Positions 36,675 through 45,644 of a DNA stretch of 64,000 nt are shown piece by piece. The translations under genes were made by a program, and so were the position numbers. Position 1 is the first letter of the stretch. The number at the start of each line of letters is the position of its first letter. Under the pieces are notes generated by a model. It had not been told where the DNA came from. It saw only the letters and a list, made by a program, of their open reading frames with translations, and did not search any database. This stretch comes from Dichelobacter nodosus (GTDB lineage Bacteria > Pseudomonadota > Gammaproteobacteria > Cardiobacteriales > Cardiobacteriaceae). The DNA is taken from positions 161,840-225,839 of the forward strand of contig NZ_LGVW01000012.1 of assembly GCF_001263335.1 (NCBI RefSeq), written 5' to 3'.

Positions 36675-37205
36675 CTAAACAAGAGATGCTTCTATGGAAG
36701 CAATCAGCGTTTCAATTAATAATAAAATATCTGCTTTTTCCCGAGAATCAACTTCAAAAACAGGAAAATGAAGTTGTTTTTTCTCCAGAATTTGAAAACA
36801 TTCCGATAAACTCAAAAATCCTTTTTTATCCGTATGCGTCAAACCAATGACGATGTTATTTAAATCGTGTTTATGAAAATATTCCACATAATAAGGCAAT
36901 TCTTCTGCTGCTTTTTCTGTGGAACTGTCCACCAAAATAATCGCGCCCAAGGCGCCTTCCGTCACAATTCGCCATACTAATTCAAAACGTTCTTGACCAG
37001 GGGTGCCGTATAAACCGATTTTCGTATCCGGCGGCAAAACAATTTGACCGTAATCGATTCCAACGGTGGTTAATAATTTGCTATGCGATTTTAGATCGGA
37101 GTTAGCAACATCGGTGGAAACCACTTCCGTTTCGGATAACGCTTTGATTGCTGTTGTTTTTCCCGCACCCATACTGCCGGCAAAGATAATTTTATATTCC
37201 TTCAT
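36675..37205 (-). CDS. Small Ras-like GTPase (MglA-like)
   Basis: The 176-residue protein is a compact G domain: P-loop FAGSMGAGKTTAIKAL (residues ~9-24), a switch I area around SKLLTTVGIDYG, switch II LYGTPGQERFELVW (DxxG-type block with Gly-Thr-Pro-Gly and Gln), and THTDKKG as the NKxD equivalent (Thr-His-Thr-Asp). It is the sort of GTPase found with roadblock proteins in bacteria. It lacks a membrane anchor. It sits between the unknown 328-residue protein and the roadblock gene, all on one strand with short gaps (18 and 11 bp). Confidence 0.87.
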   Translation of the reverse strand: MKEYKIIFAGSMGAGKTTAIKALSETEVVSTDVANSDLKSHSKLLTTVGIDYGQIVLPPDTKIGLYGTPGQERFELVWRIVTEGALGAIILVDSSTEKAAEELPYYVEYFHKHDLNNIVIGLTHTDKKGFLSLSECFQILEKKQLHFPVFEVDSREKADILLLIETLIASIEASLV

Positions 37206-37223
37206 CGGTTAAATTTTCCTAAT

Positions 37224-38210
37224 TTAGAGACCTAATTTTTCTCGAAAACGCGCCAGTAAACTTTTCTTCTCTTCATTTTTCTTTTGTTCTTCTTTTGTTT
37301 GCGGTAAATGCGGTTTTTTATCAGCAACATAACTGCGCATTCCTTCAACGAGAGTCGTTTGACCGGCATAACTGGTTGCAAATAAAAATTTAGAAATTTT
37401 TTCCAGCGGATAATGGGTTTTTACTTGTAACTGATGCATATTGACCGGGTGATTTTGCGCATGAGCTGCCAACCGTAATACTTCCGTTCGCCCTTGTTTG
37501 CTTAAAGGTTGCGGCCAACGGTTGAGTTGGTAAAACGCATTTGTGTCAATATATTTTTCCCCGTCTAACGTCGATTGCCAGAGTGCTTCAAATAACCATA
37601 AATCGAGTTTTAATTGCCGTGCACTGTCCGGAATCTCGTCATCAGTAGCATTTTCCCATGACCATAATTCATAACCAGCGACATTTTCCCGCGCATAATC
37701 GATATACACCAATCCGGAAGCGACTTTGATCCAAGTATTTTGTTTTTGGTAAACGCCGCGCAATACCACATCAATCCCTTCTTTTAATTGTTTCAATACC
37801 AGATCTTTGTTGGTTGCAACGGCAGGCGTTTTATTTTTTTTCGCGGTATTATTTAAAAGCGTTGTTGGCCGACGTTCGGCGGTGGTTAATAATTGATTTA
37901 ACCAAACGCGCAACTCGCGGTCGGACGGATCCTTGAGATTAATCGCAATAATATTTTGCTTGTCGCATAAAAATTTGTCTCCTTCATCGCTGTAGGCAGA
38001 AACCACGTTGGCGCGAACTTTGGTAACAAATTTTCTCACTTGAGAACTTTCTAAAAAAGTAGCATTAATGACGACGCCATCGAGCAAAGGGTGGCTCGCC
38101 GGAACCCATTGAATAACGTAAGAAGGATCGTGATCAACGATTACTTCTTTTAAAATATGTTCCGCATCAGGCGTAAATCCAAGTAAACAAATTTTTTTAT
38201 ATTCAGGCAT
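37224..38210 (-). CDS. Unknown adaptor-like protein in the GTPase/roadblock operon
   Basis: I do not recognise this 328-residue protein by name. The N-terminal ~115 residues (CLLGFTPDAEHILKEVI, VVSAYSDEGDKFLCD, AINLKDPSDRELRVWLNQLL) look like a degenerate alpha/beta domain with no clear catalytic site. The middle (~150-230) is a mixed region with several Trp, and residues ~230-300 (SKQGRTEVLRLAAHAQNHP, LEKISKFLFATSYAGQT) resemble a helical winged-helix-like module. The C-terminal 40 residues are Lys/Glu-rich. It is encoded between a roadblock-like gene and the GTPase, suggesting an effector or linker for the GTPase; that is inference from context only. Confidence 0.65.
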   Translation of the reverse strand: MPEYKKICLLGFTPDAEHILKEVIVDHDPSYVIQWVPASHPLLDGVVINATFLESSQVRKFVTKVRANVVSAYSDEGDKFLCDKQNIIAINLKDPSDRELRVWLNQLLTTAERRPTTLLNNTAKKNKTPAVATNKDLVLKQLKEGIDVVLRGVYQKQNTWIKVASGLVYIDYARENVAGYELWSWENATDDEIPDSARQLKLDLWLFEALWQSTLDGEKYIDTNAFYQLNRWPQPLSKQGRTEVLRLAAHAQNHPVNMHQLQVKTHYPLEKISKFLFATSYAGQTTLVEGMRSYVADKKPHLPQTKEEQKKNEEKKSLLARFREKLGL

Positions 38211-38261
38211 TTTTTACATTTTGGCATTGTTCAAAAGGAAAACTTTCATAAAAACCCATTT

Positions 38262-38618
38262 TTATGAAAAATTGAGTTCTTTTTCAAAAGTACGCAATTC
38301 ATGGCGCGCCATTGCTAAATTAGAACGGCTGCGATCTAAAACCAAATAGAGAAATAAACTCTTATTTCTTTCTAAAGGGCGGATCAAATGGTATCCTTTG
38401 CGTAAAGTAATGAGAATATCTTCAATGTTATCATCTACTTTGAGCGATTGTACAACGCGCCGTTTTGCTTTAAGCACTTCCGTATTTCCAGCGGCTGCTA
38501 ATTCTAAATCCAAACCAATCCCTTGCGTTGCCAGCGCCAAACCGCTTTCCGAATCCACCAACGCTACCGCTTTAAAACCATCAATATCAACCAAGGAATC
38601 TAAATTAATGCGTGTCAT
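38262..38618 (-). CDS. Roadblock/LC7-like protein, first gene of the GTPase operon
   Basis: The 118-residue protein has a roadblock-like pattern: strand ALVDSESGLALATQG, helix LAAAGNTEVLKAKRRVVQSL, then ILITLRKGYHLIRPL and LFLYLVLDRSRSNLAMARH, and a short final helix. It lacks the long first helix of the other roadblock protein in the operon, so the two may form a heterodimer or bind different faces of the GTPase. AAGG precedes the ATG. It is the first gene downstream of a sigma-54-like element. Confidence 0.75.
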   Translation of the reverse strand: MTRINLDSLVDIDGFKAVALVDSESGLALATQGIGLDLELAAAGNTEVLKAKRRVVQSLKVDDNIEDILITLRKGYHLIRPLERNKSLFLYLVLDRSRSNLAMARHELRTFEKELNFS

Positions 38619-38670
38619 CCTTAACCTCCCCCAATAATTTTATTCAATAATAGGACGATTTCATCATGAA

Positions 38671-38690
38671 ACAAGCACAAGAGATACCAA
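38671..38690 (-). promoter_or_regulatory. Candidate sigma-54 promoter of the roadblock/GTPase operon
   Basis: Read on the minus strand, TTGGTATCTCTTGTGCTT places GG and GC ten bases apart with flanks close to the -24 (TTGGCAC) and -12 (TTGCW) boxes. A start site near 38664 would leave a 46-base leader before the first roadblock gene. GG-N10-GC alone is common by chance, so the flanking matches and position carry the claim. Confidence 0.5.
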
Positions 38691-38824
38691 ATACAATATA
38701 GTGATTAGCATACATGATATTAATTGTAATCGATAAAGAGTTGGAAAAAGTTATCGTTTCGGCAACGCACAAGTAATGTGGTAAAACCGCCGCACGATAT
38801 TGAGGAATAAACGAAAGGAAAAAG

Positions 38825-39238
38825 ATGACTCATTATTTTGACATCACAACGATAGCGCAACTCGATGCCGTTATCGAAGAATTGCGCGCCGTATTTTCAC
38901 ACGGCGTTATTTATTTGCACGGCGATTTGGGCTGCGGCAAAACAACATTCGTGCAACGCTGGCTTTATCAAATGGGTTATCGCGGCGCCGTTAGCAGCCC
39001 AACTTATACTTTAATTAACGAATATACGCATCAAAATCAAATCATTATCCACGCCGATTTATATCGCCTGGCAGAAGCTGACGAATTGCTTTATCTCGGA
39101 ACCGATTTATGGCAACCAGCGCAGCAATTGATTTTTATCGAATGGGCAGAACGCGGCGCGGGATTTTTGCCGAAAGCAACCGTTGAAGCGACTTTTTTAT
39201 TGTCTGATAAACGTCAATTAATTTGGGCGACAAATTAA
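38825..39238 (+). CDS. tsaE: TsaE, tRNA t6A synthesis ATPase
   Basis: TsaE is the ATPase that resets the TsaB-TsaD complex making threonylcarbamoyladenosine in tRNAs that read ANN codons. The 137-residue protein shows Walker A YLHGDLGCGKTTFVQ, then GAVSSPTYTLINEY, HADLYRLAEADEL and the Walker-B-like LIFIEWAERGAGFLP, all in family order. An AAGGA site precedes ATG 38825. The 190 bp to the divergent operon hold its promoter, which I could not define. Confidence 0.95.
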   Translation: MTHYFDITTIAQLDAVIEELRAVFSHGVIYLHGDLGCGKTTFVQRWLYQMGYRGAVSSPTYTLINEYTHQNQIIIHADLYRLAEADELLYLGTDLWQPAQQLIFIEWAERGAGFLPKATVEATFLLSDKRQLIWATN

Positions 39239-39241
39239 ATT

Positions 39242-39850
39242 TTATACGCTAAAAAAGCGGTGAATTTCGTTGACCGTTGATTCTGAAAATAACAGGCTCA
39301 TATGCGTTTCCGGCAAAGTGATGTGTTGTTGTGCGGTTGCCAAACGCGTTTCTGAAACGGCAACGGTGCCGTCATTTTCTTCACGGAATAAACGGATTAA
39401 AGTGCCAACGCCGATGGCGCGTGATCCCGAAATACTTAATAAGGGAATCGCTTCATTCCAGCTTGGAGCGCCTCCATCTAAAGCGTTTTGCCAAGAATTG
39501 CCCAATAAAAATTGACCACGATAACGGCGCACGAATTGCGCTAATTGGCTGCCTTGATGCGGCGTTCCCAGCGTCACCACGCGACTTTGCAAAAATAAAT
39601 CGGGATCTTGGTGATAAAGATGGCGAATCATTAAACCGCCCAAACTGTGCCCAATAAAATAAACGGGCTGTTGCGCGGAAAAAGTTGTAATTTGCGGAAG
39701 TAGTATTGATGCGCTATTGCTTAACGGGCGGCGCAACGTTGGATAATTCACCGCTAAACATTCATAACCCAAACGGGATAATTTTTTGGCTAAAAAGCCC
39801 ATAATTTCACGGCGCAAATATAAACCGTGAATGAGAACAATTTTTTTCAT
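39242..39850 (-). CDS. Alpha/beta-hydrolase (PGAP1/lipase-like)
   Basis: The 202-residue protein has the elements of a small lipase/esterase: KKIVLIHGLYLRREIMGFLA, nucleophile elbow in YFIGHSLGGLMIRHLYHQ (GHSLGG), VVTLGTPHQGSQLAQFV, and acid/His candidates in NDGTVAVSETRL and PETHMSLLF. There is no signal peptide, so it acts in the cytoplasm. ATG 39850 is chosen over 39880 because the core begins directly with MKKIVLIHGL. It converges on tsaE with 3 bp between stop codons. The substrate is unknown. Confidence 0.83.
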   Translation of the reverse strand: MKKIVLIHGLYLRREIMGFLAKKLSRLGYECLAVNYPTLRRPLSNSASILLPQITTFSAQQPVYFIGHSLGGLMIRHLYHQDPDLFLQSRVVTLGTPHQGSQLAQFVRRYRGQFLLGNSWQNALDGGAPSWNEAIPLLSISGSRAIGVGTLIRLFREENDGTVAVSETRLATAQQHITLPETHMSLLFSESTVNEIHRFFSV

Positions 39851-39861
39851 TATTTTGAATT

Positions 39862-39894
39862 TAAAAAAGAATATACCCACAGAACGTGGGTATA
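39862..39894 (-). terminator. Intrinsic terminator after marR
   Basis: On the minus strand a 9-bp stem (TATACCCAC / GTGGGTATA) is followed by ATTCTTTTTT. It lies between marR and the lipase gene. Confidence 0.75.
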
Positions 39895-39903
39895 TAAATA
39901 AAA

Positions 39904-40347
39904 TTAAGCCGTTGCCATATTATCGCGCATCTTTAAAAGATAACTGCGCAATTGCTCGCGCTCCTCAGGCGTAAAATTTTTCAACGCCGCCTCGCGCGCC
40001 TCAACTGCCACTTCGTGCATATGTTTCATTAACGGCTGGCTTTTTTCGGTTAAATAAATCAAATTGGTGCGCCGATCGGTTGGATCTTGTCGCCTATCGA
40101 GCAATCCGTCGTGCTCTAATTTATCGATTTGACGGGTTAATGTCATCGGCGCGAGATCCATATATTCCGCCAATTTTGTTTGACTTGCGCCCTCATAACG
40201 CGAGAGATAAGTGAGAAGCGTCCATTGCGTACGCGTAATACCAAAGCTGCGCACGCGGCGATCGTAATAACTATTCATCAAGCGCGTGGTGTCGTACATT
40301 AAAAAGCCAAAACCATGGCGTAAATCGTCTAATTCATGTGTTTTCAT
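39904..40347 (-). CDS. MarR-family transcriptional regulator
   Basis: The 147-residue protein has the MarR winged helix: ITRTQWTLLTYLSRYEGASQ, recognition region KLAEYMDLAPMTLTRQIDKL and the wing DGLLDRRQDPTDRRTNLIYLT. Such dimeric repressors respond to small phenolic or oxidant ligands. It follows topA by 14 bp on the same strand, an unusual partner, so it may be co-transcribed with topA; its own target is not evident, as no efflux pump or detoxifying gene lies alongside. Confidence 0.9.
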   Translation of the reverse strand: MKTHELDDLRHGFGFLMYDTTRLMNSYYDRRVRSFGITRTQWTLLTYLSRYEGASQTKLAEYMDLAPMTLTRQIDKLEHDGLLDRRQDPTDRRTNLIYLTEKSQPLMKHMHEVAVEAREAALKNFTPEEREQLRSYLLKMRDNMATA

Positions 40348-40361
40348 TACGGTTCTCTATT

Positions 40362-42770
40362 TCAATCATGATTGATTCCCTTTTCTGCCTGCTTTGTTGA
40401 TTTTGTTTTTGCGGTCGATTTTTTCGGAGCCGCTTTTTTTGCTGTTTTTGTGGTTTTTGCTTTTTTCTCCGATGTTTTTTCGGTGGCTTTCTTTTTTCTA
40501 TTGACTTTGCGTTCTTGCGCTTTTTCCAATAAAGCCAAAGCATCTTCCAACGTCAACGCTGCAGGTTCAATATGTTTCGGTATCGAGGCGTTAATACTAC
40601 CATTTGTTACATATGGACCAAAGCGACCATTTAAAACTTGTAAGATATCATCACCATTTTTTATTTCTTTTATATGTTTTTTTCTATCTTCTTCTTTTTT
40701 TAACGCGATCAGCTCTAAAGCGCGTTCTTTGCTGATAGTAAGCGGATCTTCGTCTTTAGGTAAGGAGACAAATTTGCGTCCAAAACGGACGTACGGCCCA
40801 AAACGACCATTATTGATGACGATTTCTTCATCTTCTTCCGTTTTTCCTAAATTACGAGGGAGTTTGAATAATTCTAATGCATTTTCTAGAGAAATTTTCT
40901 CAAAATCCCAATCTTCTGGAATACTCGCAAACAAAGGTTTTTCCGCATCATCTTTGCTGCCAATTTGAACAAACGGCCCAAAACGCCCAAAGCGCGCCGT
41001 TACTGTTTTTCCTGTTTTCGGATCCATGCCCAATTCTCGCGCTTGCATAACTTCTTCTCGAGAAATTTCGCTTTTCTTCTCAATTTGCGCTTTAAATTGT
41101 GCCCAAAAATCTTTTAATAACGGTTTCCATTCCTGTTCACCGCGCGCGATGGCGTCTAATTCATCTTCCAAATCGGCAGTAAAATCATAATCCACGTAAC
41201 GCTGAAAATGATTGGTGAGAAAATCATTTACCACTTTGCCAATCGTGGTCGGCACAAAACGGCGATTACTCGATTCAACGTATTCACGATTTTGCAGCGT
41301 GGAAATAATGCTCGCATAAGTTGACGGTCGCCCGATGCCGTATTCTTCCAATGCTTTAATTAATGAAGCTTCGGAAAAACGGGGCGGTGGCGCGGTGAAA
41401 TGTTGCGAACCGATGATATCCGTCAACACGATAACGTCACCAATATCCATTTTGGGCAATAAATTCATATTTTCTTCGGCAGATTCTTCCCGATCTTCTA
41501 AGTAAACACTCATAAAACCGGCAAATTTAATGATTGAACCCGTGGCATGGAAAATATTTTGCGTATCGCCGGCGGATAAATCGACGCTCGTTTGCTCCAT
41601 CACGGCTGCTGCCATTTGTGATGCTAAAGTGCGTTTACGAATTAAATCATAAAGTTGACGTTCATCTGCGCCCATTTCTGCCGACAGCATCGCCGCTTCC
41701 AACGTAATATCGGTGGGACGAATAGCTTCGTGGGCTTCTTGTGCATTTTTAGATTTTGTGGTGTAAACCGGTGGTGTGGGCGGCACATAAACGGCGCCGT
41801 ATTGTTGCTCAATCAGTAAACGGCAAGCCTCAATCGCTTCTTGCGCCAAATGTACGGAATCCGTCCGCATATAACTGATATAACCCGCTTCATATAATTT
41901 TTGCGCCACGCGCATGGTTTTTTGCGCTGAAGAACGCAATTTTCTCGCGGCTTCTTGTTGCAAAGTAGAAGTAGTAAACGGTGCGGCGGGATTGCGTTTT
42001 CGTTCTTTACTGACAATGTCAATAACGGTTAATTGTCCTTGCGCTTGTTTTTTAAGCGTTTCAATTGCCGTTTGCGTTTTTTGCTCATCGGTAAACGAAA
42101 ATTGCTCCAACTTTTCGCCAGCAAATAAAGTTAATTCCGCAAGAAACGGCTCCTCTTTTTGCTGACAATGGGCGGTAATATTCCAAAATTCTTGCGCTTG
42201 AAAGGCATCAATTTCGCGCTCACGTTCCACGATCATGCGCAAAGCCGGCGATTGAACGCGTCCTGCTGATAGCCCTGGACGTACTTTGCGCCACAATAAC
42301 GGCGATAAATTAAAGCCCACCAAATAATCTAACGCTCTGCGCGCTTGTTGTGCATTAACCAAATTCATTTCGATATCGCGCGGGGCAGAAACTGCTTGCA
42401 AAATCGCGCGCTGCGTAATTTCATAAAAAACCACGCGTTTTACCGTTTTTTCAGCTAATACACCTTTTTCTTGAAGTAATTCGAACAAATGCCAAGAGAT
42501 GGCTTCCCCTTCGCGGTCGGGGTCAGTTGCCAGAAGCAATTCGTCTGCGTTTTTTAATGCTTTTTCAATTTGAGCGACGTGCTTTGCATTGCGTTCAATT
42601 AATTCATAATTCATGGCAAAATCGTTTTCTGGCTCAACCGCGCCGTTTTTCGGAATCAAATCCCGCACATGACCATAAGAAGCAAGCACTTCATAGTCAT
42701 TGCCTAAATATTTGTGCAAAGTTTTTGCCTTCGCGGGCGATTCAACGATTAATAAGTGTTTATAACTCAT
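40362..42770 (-). CDS. topA: DNA topoisomerase I
   Basis: TopA relaxes negative supercoils. The 802-residue protein starts with the TOPRIM block LLIVESPAKAKTLHKYLG and ATDPDREGEAISWHLFELL; the catalytic Tyr is in YISYMRTDSVHLA, preceded by PFTTSTLQQEAARKL and followed by EAHEAIRPTDI and GIGRPSTYASII. In place of Cys4 zinc ribbons, the C-terminus has three GRFGP(F/Y)V repeats and ends in a Lys-rich tail (~60 residues) that should bind DNA non-specifically. It belongs to the smg-dprA neighbourhood and is followed by marR. Confidence 0.96.
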   Translation of the reverse strand: MSYKHLLIVESPAKAKTLHKYLGNDYEVLASYGHVRDLIPKNGAVEPENDFAMNYELIERNAKHVAQIEKALKNADELLLATDPDREGEAISWHLFELLQEKGVLAEKTVKRVVFYEITQRAILQAVSAPRDIEMNLVNAQQARRALDYLVGFNLSPLLWRKVRPGLSAGRVQSPALRMIVEREREIDAFQAQEFWNITAHCQQKEEPFLAELTLFAGEKLEQFSFTDEQKTQTAIETLKKQAQGQLTVIDIVSKERKRNPAAPFTTSTLQQEAARKLRSSAQKTMRVAQKLYEAGYISYMRTDSVHLAQEAIEACRLLIEQQYGAVYVPPTPPVYTTKSKNAQEAHEAIRPTDITLEAAMLSAEMGADERQLYDLIRKRTLASQMAAAVMEQTSVDLSAGDTQNIFHATGSIIKFAGFMSVYLEDREESAEENMNLLPKMDIGDVIVLTDIIGSQHFTAPPPRFSEASLIKALEEYGIGRPSTYASIISTLQNREYVESSNRRFVPTTIGKVVNDFLTNHFQRYVDYDFTADLEDELDAIARGEQEWKPLLKDFWAQFKAQIEKKSEISREEVMQARELGMDPKTGKTVTARFGRFGPFVQIGSKDDAEKPLFASIPEDWDFEKISLENALELFKLPRNLGKTEEDEEIVINNGRFGPYVRFGRKFVSLPKDEDPLTISKERALELIALKKEEDRKKHIKEIKNGDDILQVLNGRFGPYVTNGSINASIPKHIEPAALTLEDALALLEKAQERKVNRKKKATEKTSEKKAKTTKTAKKAAPKKSTAKTKSTKQAEKGINHD

Positions 42771-42839
42771 TTAAAATCCCTTTTGGATCAAGCTTTTTTC
42801 TTCTGATGCGAAGATACTTCCTATATCGTCGTTTGCTGA

Positions 42840-43319
42840 TTATTGCATTACCGAATGATCGTCATCATCTACCAGCCATATTTGCGACCATTTGCGTTCC
42901 CAAACGGTTTCAGAAGCGCCCGTATTCATGATAACCATCATTACCACCCAATGAAGCGTTTCCAAAGATAAAGGTTCTTCCAAAGCAATGGCTCTTTCGA
43001 TTACCGTTTCTTGTAGTTGGGTATCTAAAACACCAGCACGACACAAGCCGCGCAAAAAATCTTGTCCTTCCTCATCGATAAAATACGCTTCTTGTGGAGA
43101 AAAAATGCGCACGGCAGGATTTGTTTGAATGATGGGTTGGTAATCGCCGATTTTTCCTAATTCGCAAAACCAATCCATTGCCCGTCCAACATCTTCATGA
43201 GCAAAGCCGGCTTCACTCAACCAATGCGCCATTTGATTTAAATCTGCCTCTTGCCCATCTTGCTCGGTCAAAATATCATCAAATAGATAAAACAATACGT
43301 TAATCACTGATTCGCGCAT
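42840..43319 (-). CDS. smg: Smg protein (DUF494)
   Basis: The 159-residue protein matches Smg/DUF494: RESVINVLFYLFDDILTE at the start, LSEAGFAHEDVGRAMDWF in the middle and LDTQLQETVIERAIAL towards the end, with a terminal metal-ligand-like DDDDHSVMQ. No clear biochemical role is established for the family. It sits 4 bp behind dprA, the standard dprA-smg pair. ATG 43319 follows AAGGAG; an upstream ATG lies within dprA and is not needed. Confidence 0.9.
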   Translation of the reverse strand: MRESVINVLFYLFDDILTEQDGQEADLNQMAHWLSEAGFAHEDVGRAMDWFCELGKIGDYQPIIQTNPAVRIFSPQEAYFIDEEGQDFLRGLCRAGVLDTQLQETVIERAIALEEPLSLETLHWVVMMVIMNTGASETVWERKWSQIWLVDDDDHSVMQ

Positions 43320-43323
43320 CTGT

Positions 43324-44472
43324 TTACTCCTTATGACTTCGTTGGTAACGACCGCCTGATAAAGATGCCACCGCACCGTCTAACTCAAGCATTAACAGCA
43401 TGGCGGAAATTTCAGCAGCCGTCAAATGCGTTTTTTCCACCAAATCATCGACGTGCCACGGGTCATAACCCATGATATTTAATAAACGATTTTCCAAACT
43501 ATTCGCTGGATATTCCTGATGCGTTTGGGGCTCGTTTTGCGGCAAGTGATGCGGTTGGAATTGCTGTTGTAATTCAACATTTGCTTTGGCAAGTGGTAAC
43601 AATTCCTCCACGATATCTTCATAAGATTCAACGAGCTTTGCGCCCTCGCGGATTAATTGATGACAACCGCGCGCGAGCGGATTATGAATAGAACCCGGTA
43701 ATGCAAAAACTTCCCGACCTTGTTCGGCAGCCAAACGCGCCGTAATTAAAGAACCGCTTTGAATTGAAGCTTCAACCACTAAAACCCCCAAAGATAACCC
43801 GCTGATAATGCGATTGCGCCGCGGAAAATGATGCGCGCGAACGCCGGTGCCCACGGGAAATTCCGACACAATCGCGCCGTTTGCGGCAATTTGATGCGCC
43901 AATTCACGGTGCCGCGCGGGATAAACACGATCTAATCCCGTACCAACGACGGCAAGCGTTTTGCCGTGTACTGCTAAAGCTGCCTGATGTGCGGCGCCGT
44001 CAATACCCAAAGCCATGCCGCTGGTAATCAGCAAACCATTTTCAACCAGTTTTTGAGCAATTTGCGTGCAATTTTGTATGCCGGCAGCGGTCGGCTGGCG
44101 ACTTCCAACCACGGCTAATTGCGGTGCTGATAATAAATCCACATCACCTTGCACGAATAAAAGCGGCGGCGGATCGGTAATTTCGCGCAATAAAGCAGGG
44201 TAACGCGCATCTTCAAGCGTCAAAATATGACGATTGGGATCAGCAGCGCACCACGTTAAATCTTGCTGCCAATCCGTTTCTTTTTGGGCACGGTGCCACG
44301 GTTGCCATTTTTCTGGAGCAATGTTTGAAAAACGCTGTTGCACTTCGCGATCTGAACTGGCAAAAAAAAGGGTTGGCGACCCGAAAGTCGCCAACACGTT
44401 ATGGAATGTTTTTGAACCAACGCCTGGGGCGCGCCACAACGCGCACCACGCGGCTAATTCATCATCTTTCAT
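43324..44472 (-). CDS. dprA: DNA-processing protein DprA
   Basis: DprA protects incoming single-stranded DNA during natural transformation and loads RecA. The 382-residue protein has the Rossmann-like core with VVGSRQPTAAG, LITSGMALGIDGAAHQAAL, GTGLDRVYPARHRELA and SEFPVGTGVRAHHFPRRNR, and a C-terminal winged helix (DPWHVDDLVEKTHLTAAEIS). Its presence agrees with the type IV pilus in this window, which is the DNA-uptake machine of D. nodosus. It starts one base into the LysM gene stop (TAATG). Confidence 0.94.
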   Translation of the reverse strand: MKDDELAAWCALWRAPGVGSKTFHNVLATFGSPTLFFASSDREVQQRFSNIAPEKWQPWHRAQKETDWQQDLTWCAADPNRHILTLEDARYPALLREITDPPPLLFVQGDVDLLSAPQLAVVGSRQPTAAGIQNCTQIAQKLVENGLLITSGMALGIDGAAHQAALAVHGKTLAVVGTGLDRVYPARHRELAHQIAANGAIVSEFPVGTGVRAHHFPRRNRIISGLSLGVLVVEASIQSGSLITARLAAEQGREVFALPGSIHNPLARGCHQLIREGAKLVESYEDIVEELLPLAKANVELQQQFQPHHLPQNEPQTHQEYPANSLENRLLNIMGYDPWHVDDLVEKTHLTAAEISAMLLMLELDGAVASLSGGRYQRSHKE

Positions 44473-45644
44473 TACGGACGGACAATCCAGTCTGTCACAT
44501 CGATATTTTGTTGAGAATCCAAAACAAATCCTAAACTATAGTTTGGATAAACTTTGATAATCATCAAATAACCGATTTCTTTATGAGGAATTTGTACCAT
44601 TTGTCCTTGAAGTTCTCGCATCGGGCCGGGGCGGACGATCTTCCAAACATCGCCAACTTGTGCGCCGTTATCTTGACCAAAACTGGTAACAATCGTATCA
44701 AATTCCTTGATATTGGTTGTTGTTTTATTGGTATTAGACAAGATATAACCGCGGTTGCAATTTGATGACGGAATTTGCGGGAAGTAGTCAAAATCTTCTT
44801 CTGGCACGGACGGAACTAATACGTCGTGTTCCAAAATATTTTGCGCCACATCGATGGGGTGCAATTTAGTTATGCCTTGTGCATCGCGTTCACCCACTTC
44901 CACTTCGCCGATATATTGCATTTCTTGGGCGATGATGGGTTGTTTACCCTTATCGACTTGATCCATATTGGCAACAAAATTACCCACTGGGCGGTAAATC
45001 GAGAAGTTTTCAACGCCGCTCGGGAGATTACGTGAATAGAAAGTTTGTTGTTGTGTTAACGTTAAATAATCGCCGGCATCGCCAAAAATAAAGGGAAGTG
45101 ATTGCACTTGTTGCGGTGTCATGATTTCAGTTTTCAAAACAAACGGCGCTACCACTTTATTTAAAATGGTGATTGGTAAATCGTGGAAATTGTATTCACG
45201 ATATCCGGGGTTGTATTTATAAATCTTGCGACCATCTTTAGTTTGGCGACCGGTATCAACGCCGTGATATTCGCCGGCTTCGATGATACCAATTCGTTTT
45301 TCGCCGCCAACATCAACAATACCCAATACGTCGCCGGGATAAATCAAGTGCGGATTGCGAATTTGAGGATTGTTGTACCACAATTTTTTCCAATACCATG
45401 GTTTGACTAAAAAGCGCTTAGAAATATCCCACAACGTATCGCCTTTTTTAACCACATAACGCAAAACGTGGCGATCGCCGAAAGCATCTTGCGGATTTCC
45501 CTGATTTTGATAAGTGCCCGGCATACATTGTTCTACCGGACGTTGTGTCCGAGCTAGAAAGGGGTCTTTCGTTGAAGAACATCCCGCCAAAAGAGCAACG
45601 ATCGATGCTCCTAACAATAATCCATTCATACGGTTATTAAACAC
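44472..45644 (-). CDS. LysM-domain lipoprotein
   Basis: The 390-residue protein has a lipoprotein signal (lipobox LLAGC at residues ~17-21) and one LysM domain (YVVKKGDTLWDISKRFLVKP, residues ~55-100) that should bind peptidoglycan. The rest, ~280 residues, is a beta-rich region of unknown function with VGDVWKIVRPG near the end, as in the family encoded beside dprA in many proteobacteria. Start: GAGGAG is seven bases before GTG 45644, giving MFNNRMNGLLLGASI; an earlier in-frame ATG lacks such a site. It is divergent from def with a 335-bp gap; the gap shows no gene that I can support. Confidence 0.88.
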   Translation of the reverse strand: MFNNRMNGLLLGASIVALLAGCSSTKDPFLARTQRPVEQCMPGTYQNQGNPQDAFGDRHVLRYVVKKGDTLWDISKRFLVKPWYWKKLWYNNPQIRNPHLIYPGDVLGIVDVGGEKRIGIIEAGEYHGVDTGRQTKDGRKIYKYNPGYREYNFHDLPITILNKVVAPFVLKTEIMTPQQVQSLPFIFGDAGDYLTLTQQQTFYSRNLPSGVENFSIYRPVGNFVANMDQVDKGKQPIIAQEMQYIGEVEVGERDAQGITKLHPIDVAQNILEHDVLVPSVPEEDFDYFPQIPSSNCNRGYILSNTNKTTTNIKEFDTIVTSFGQDNGAQVGDVWKIVRPGPMRELQGQMVQIPHKEIGYLMIIKVYPNYSLGFVLDSQQNIDVTDWIVRP

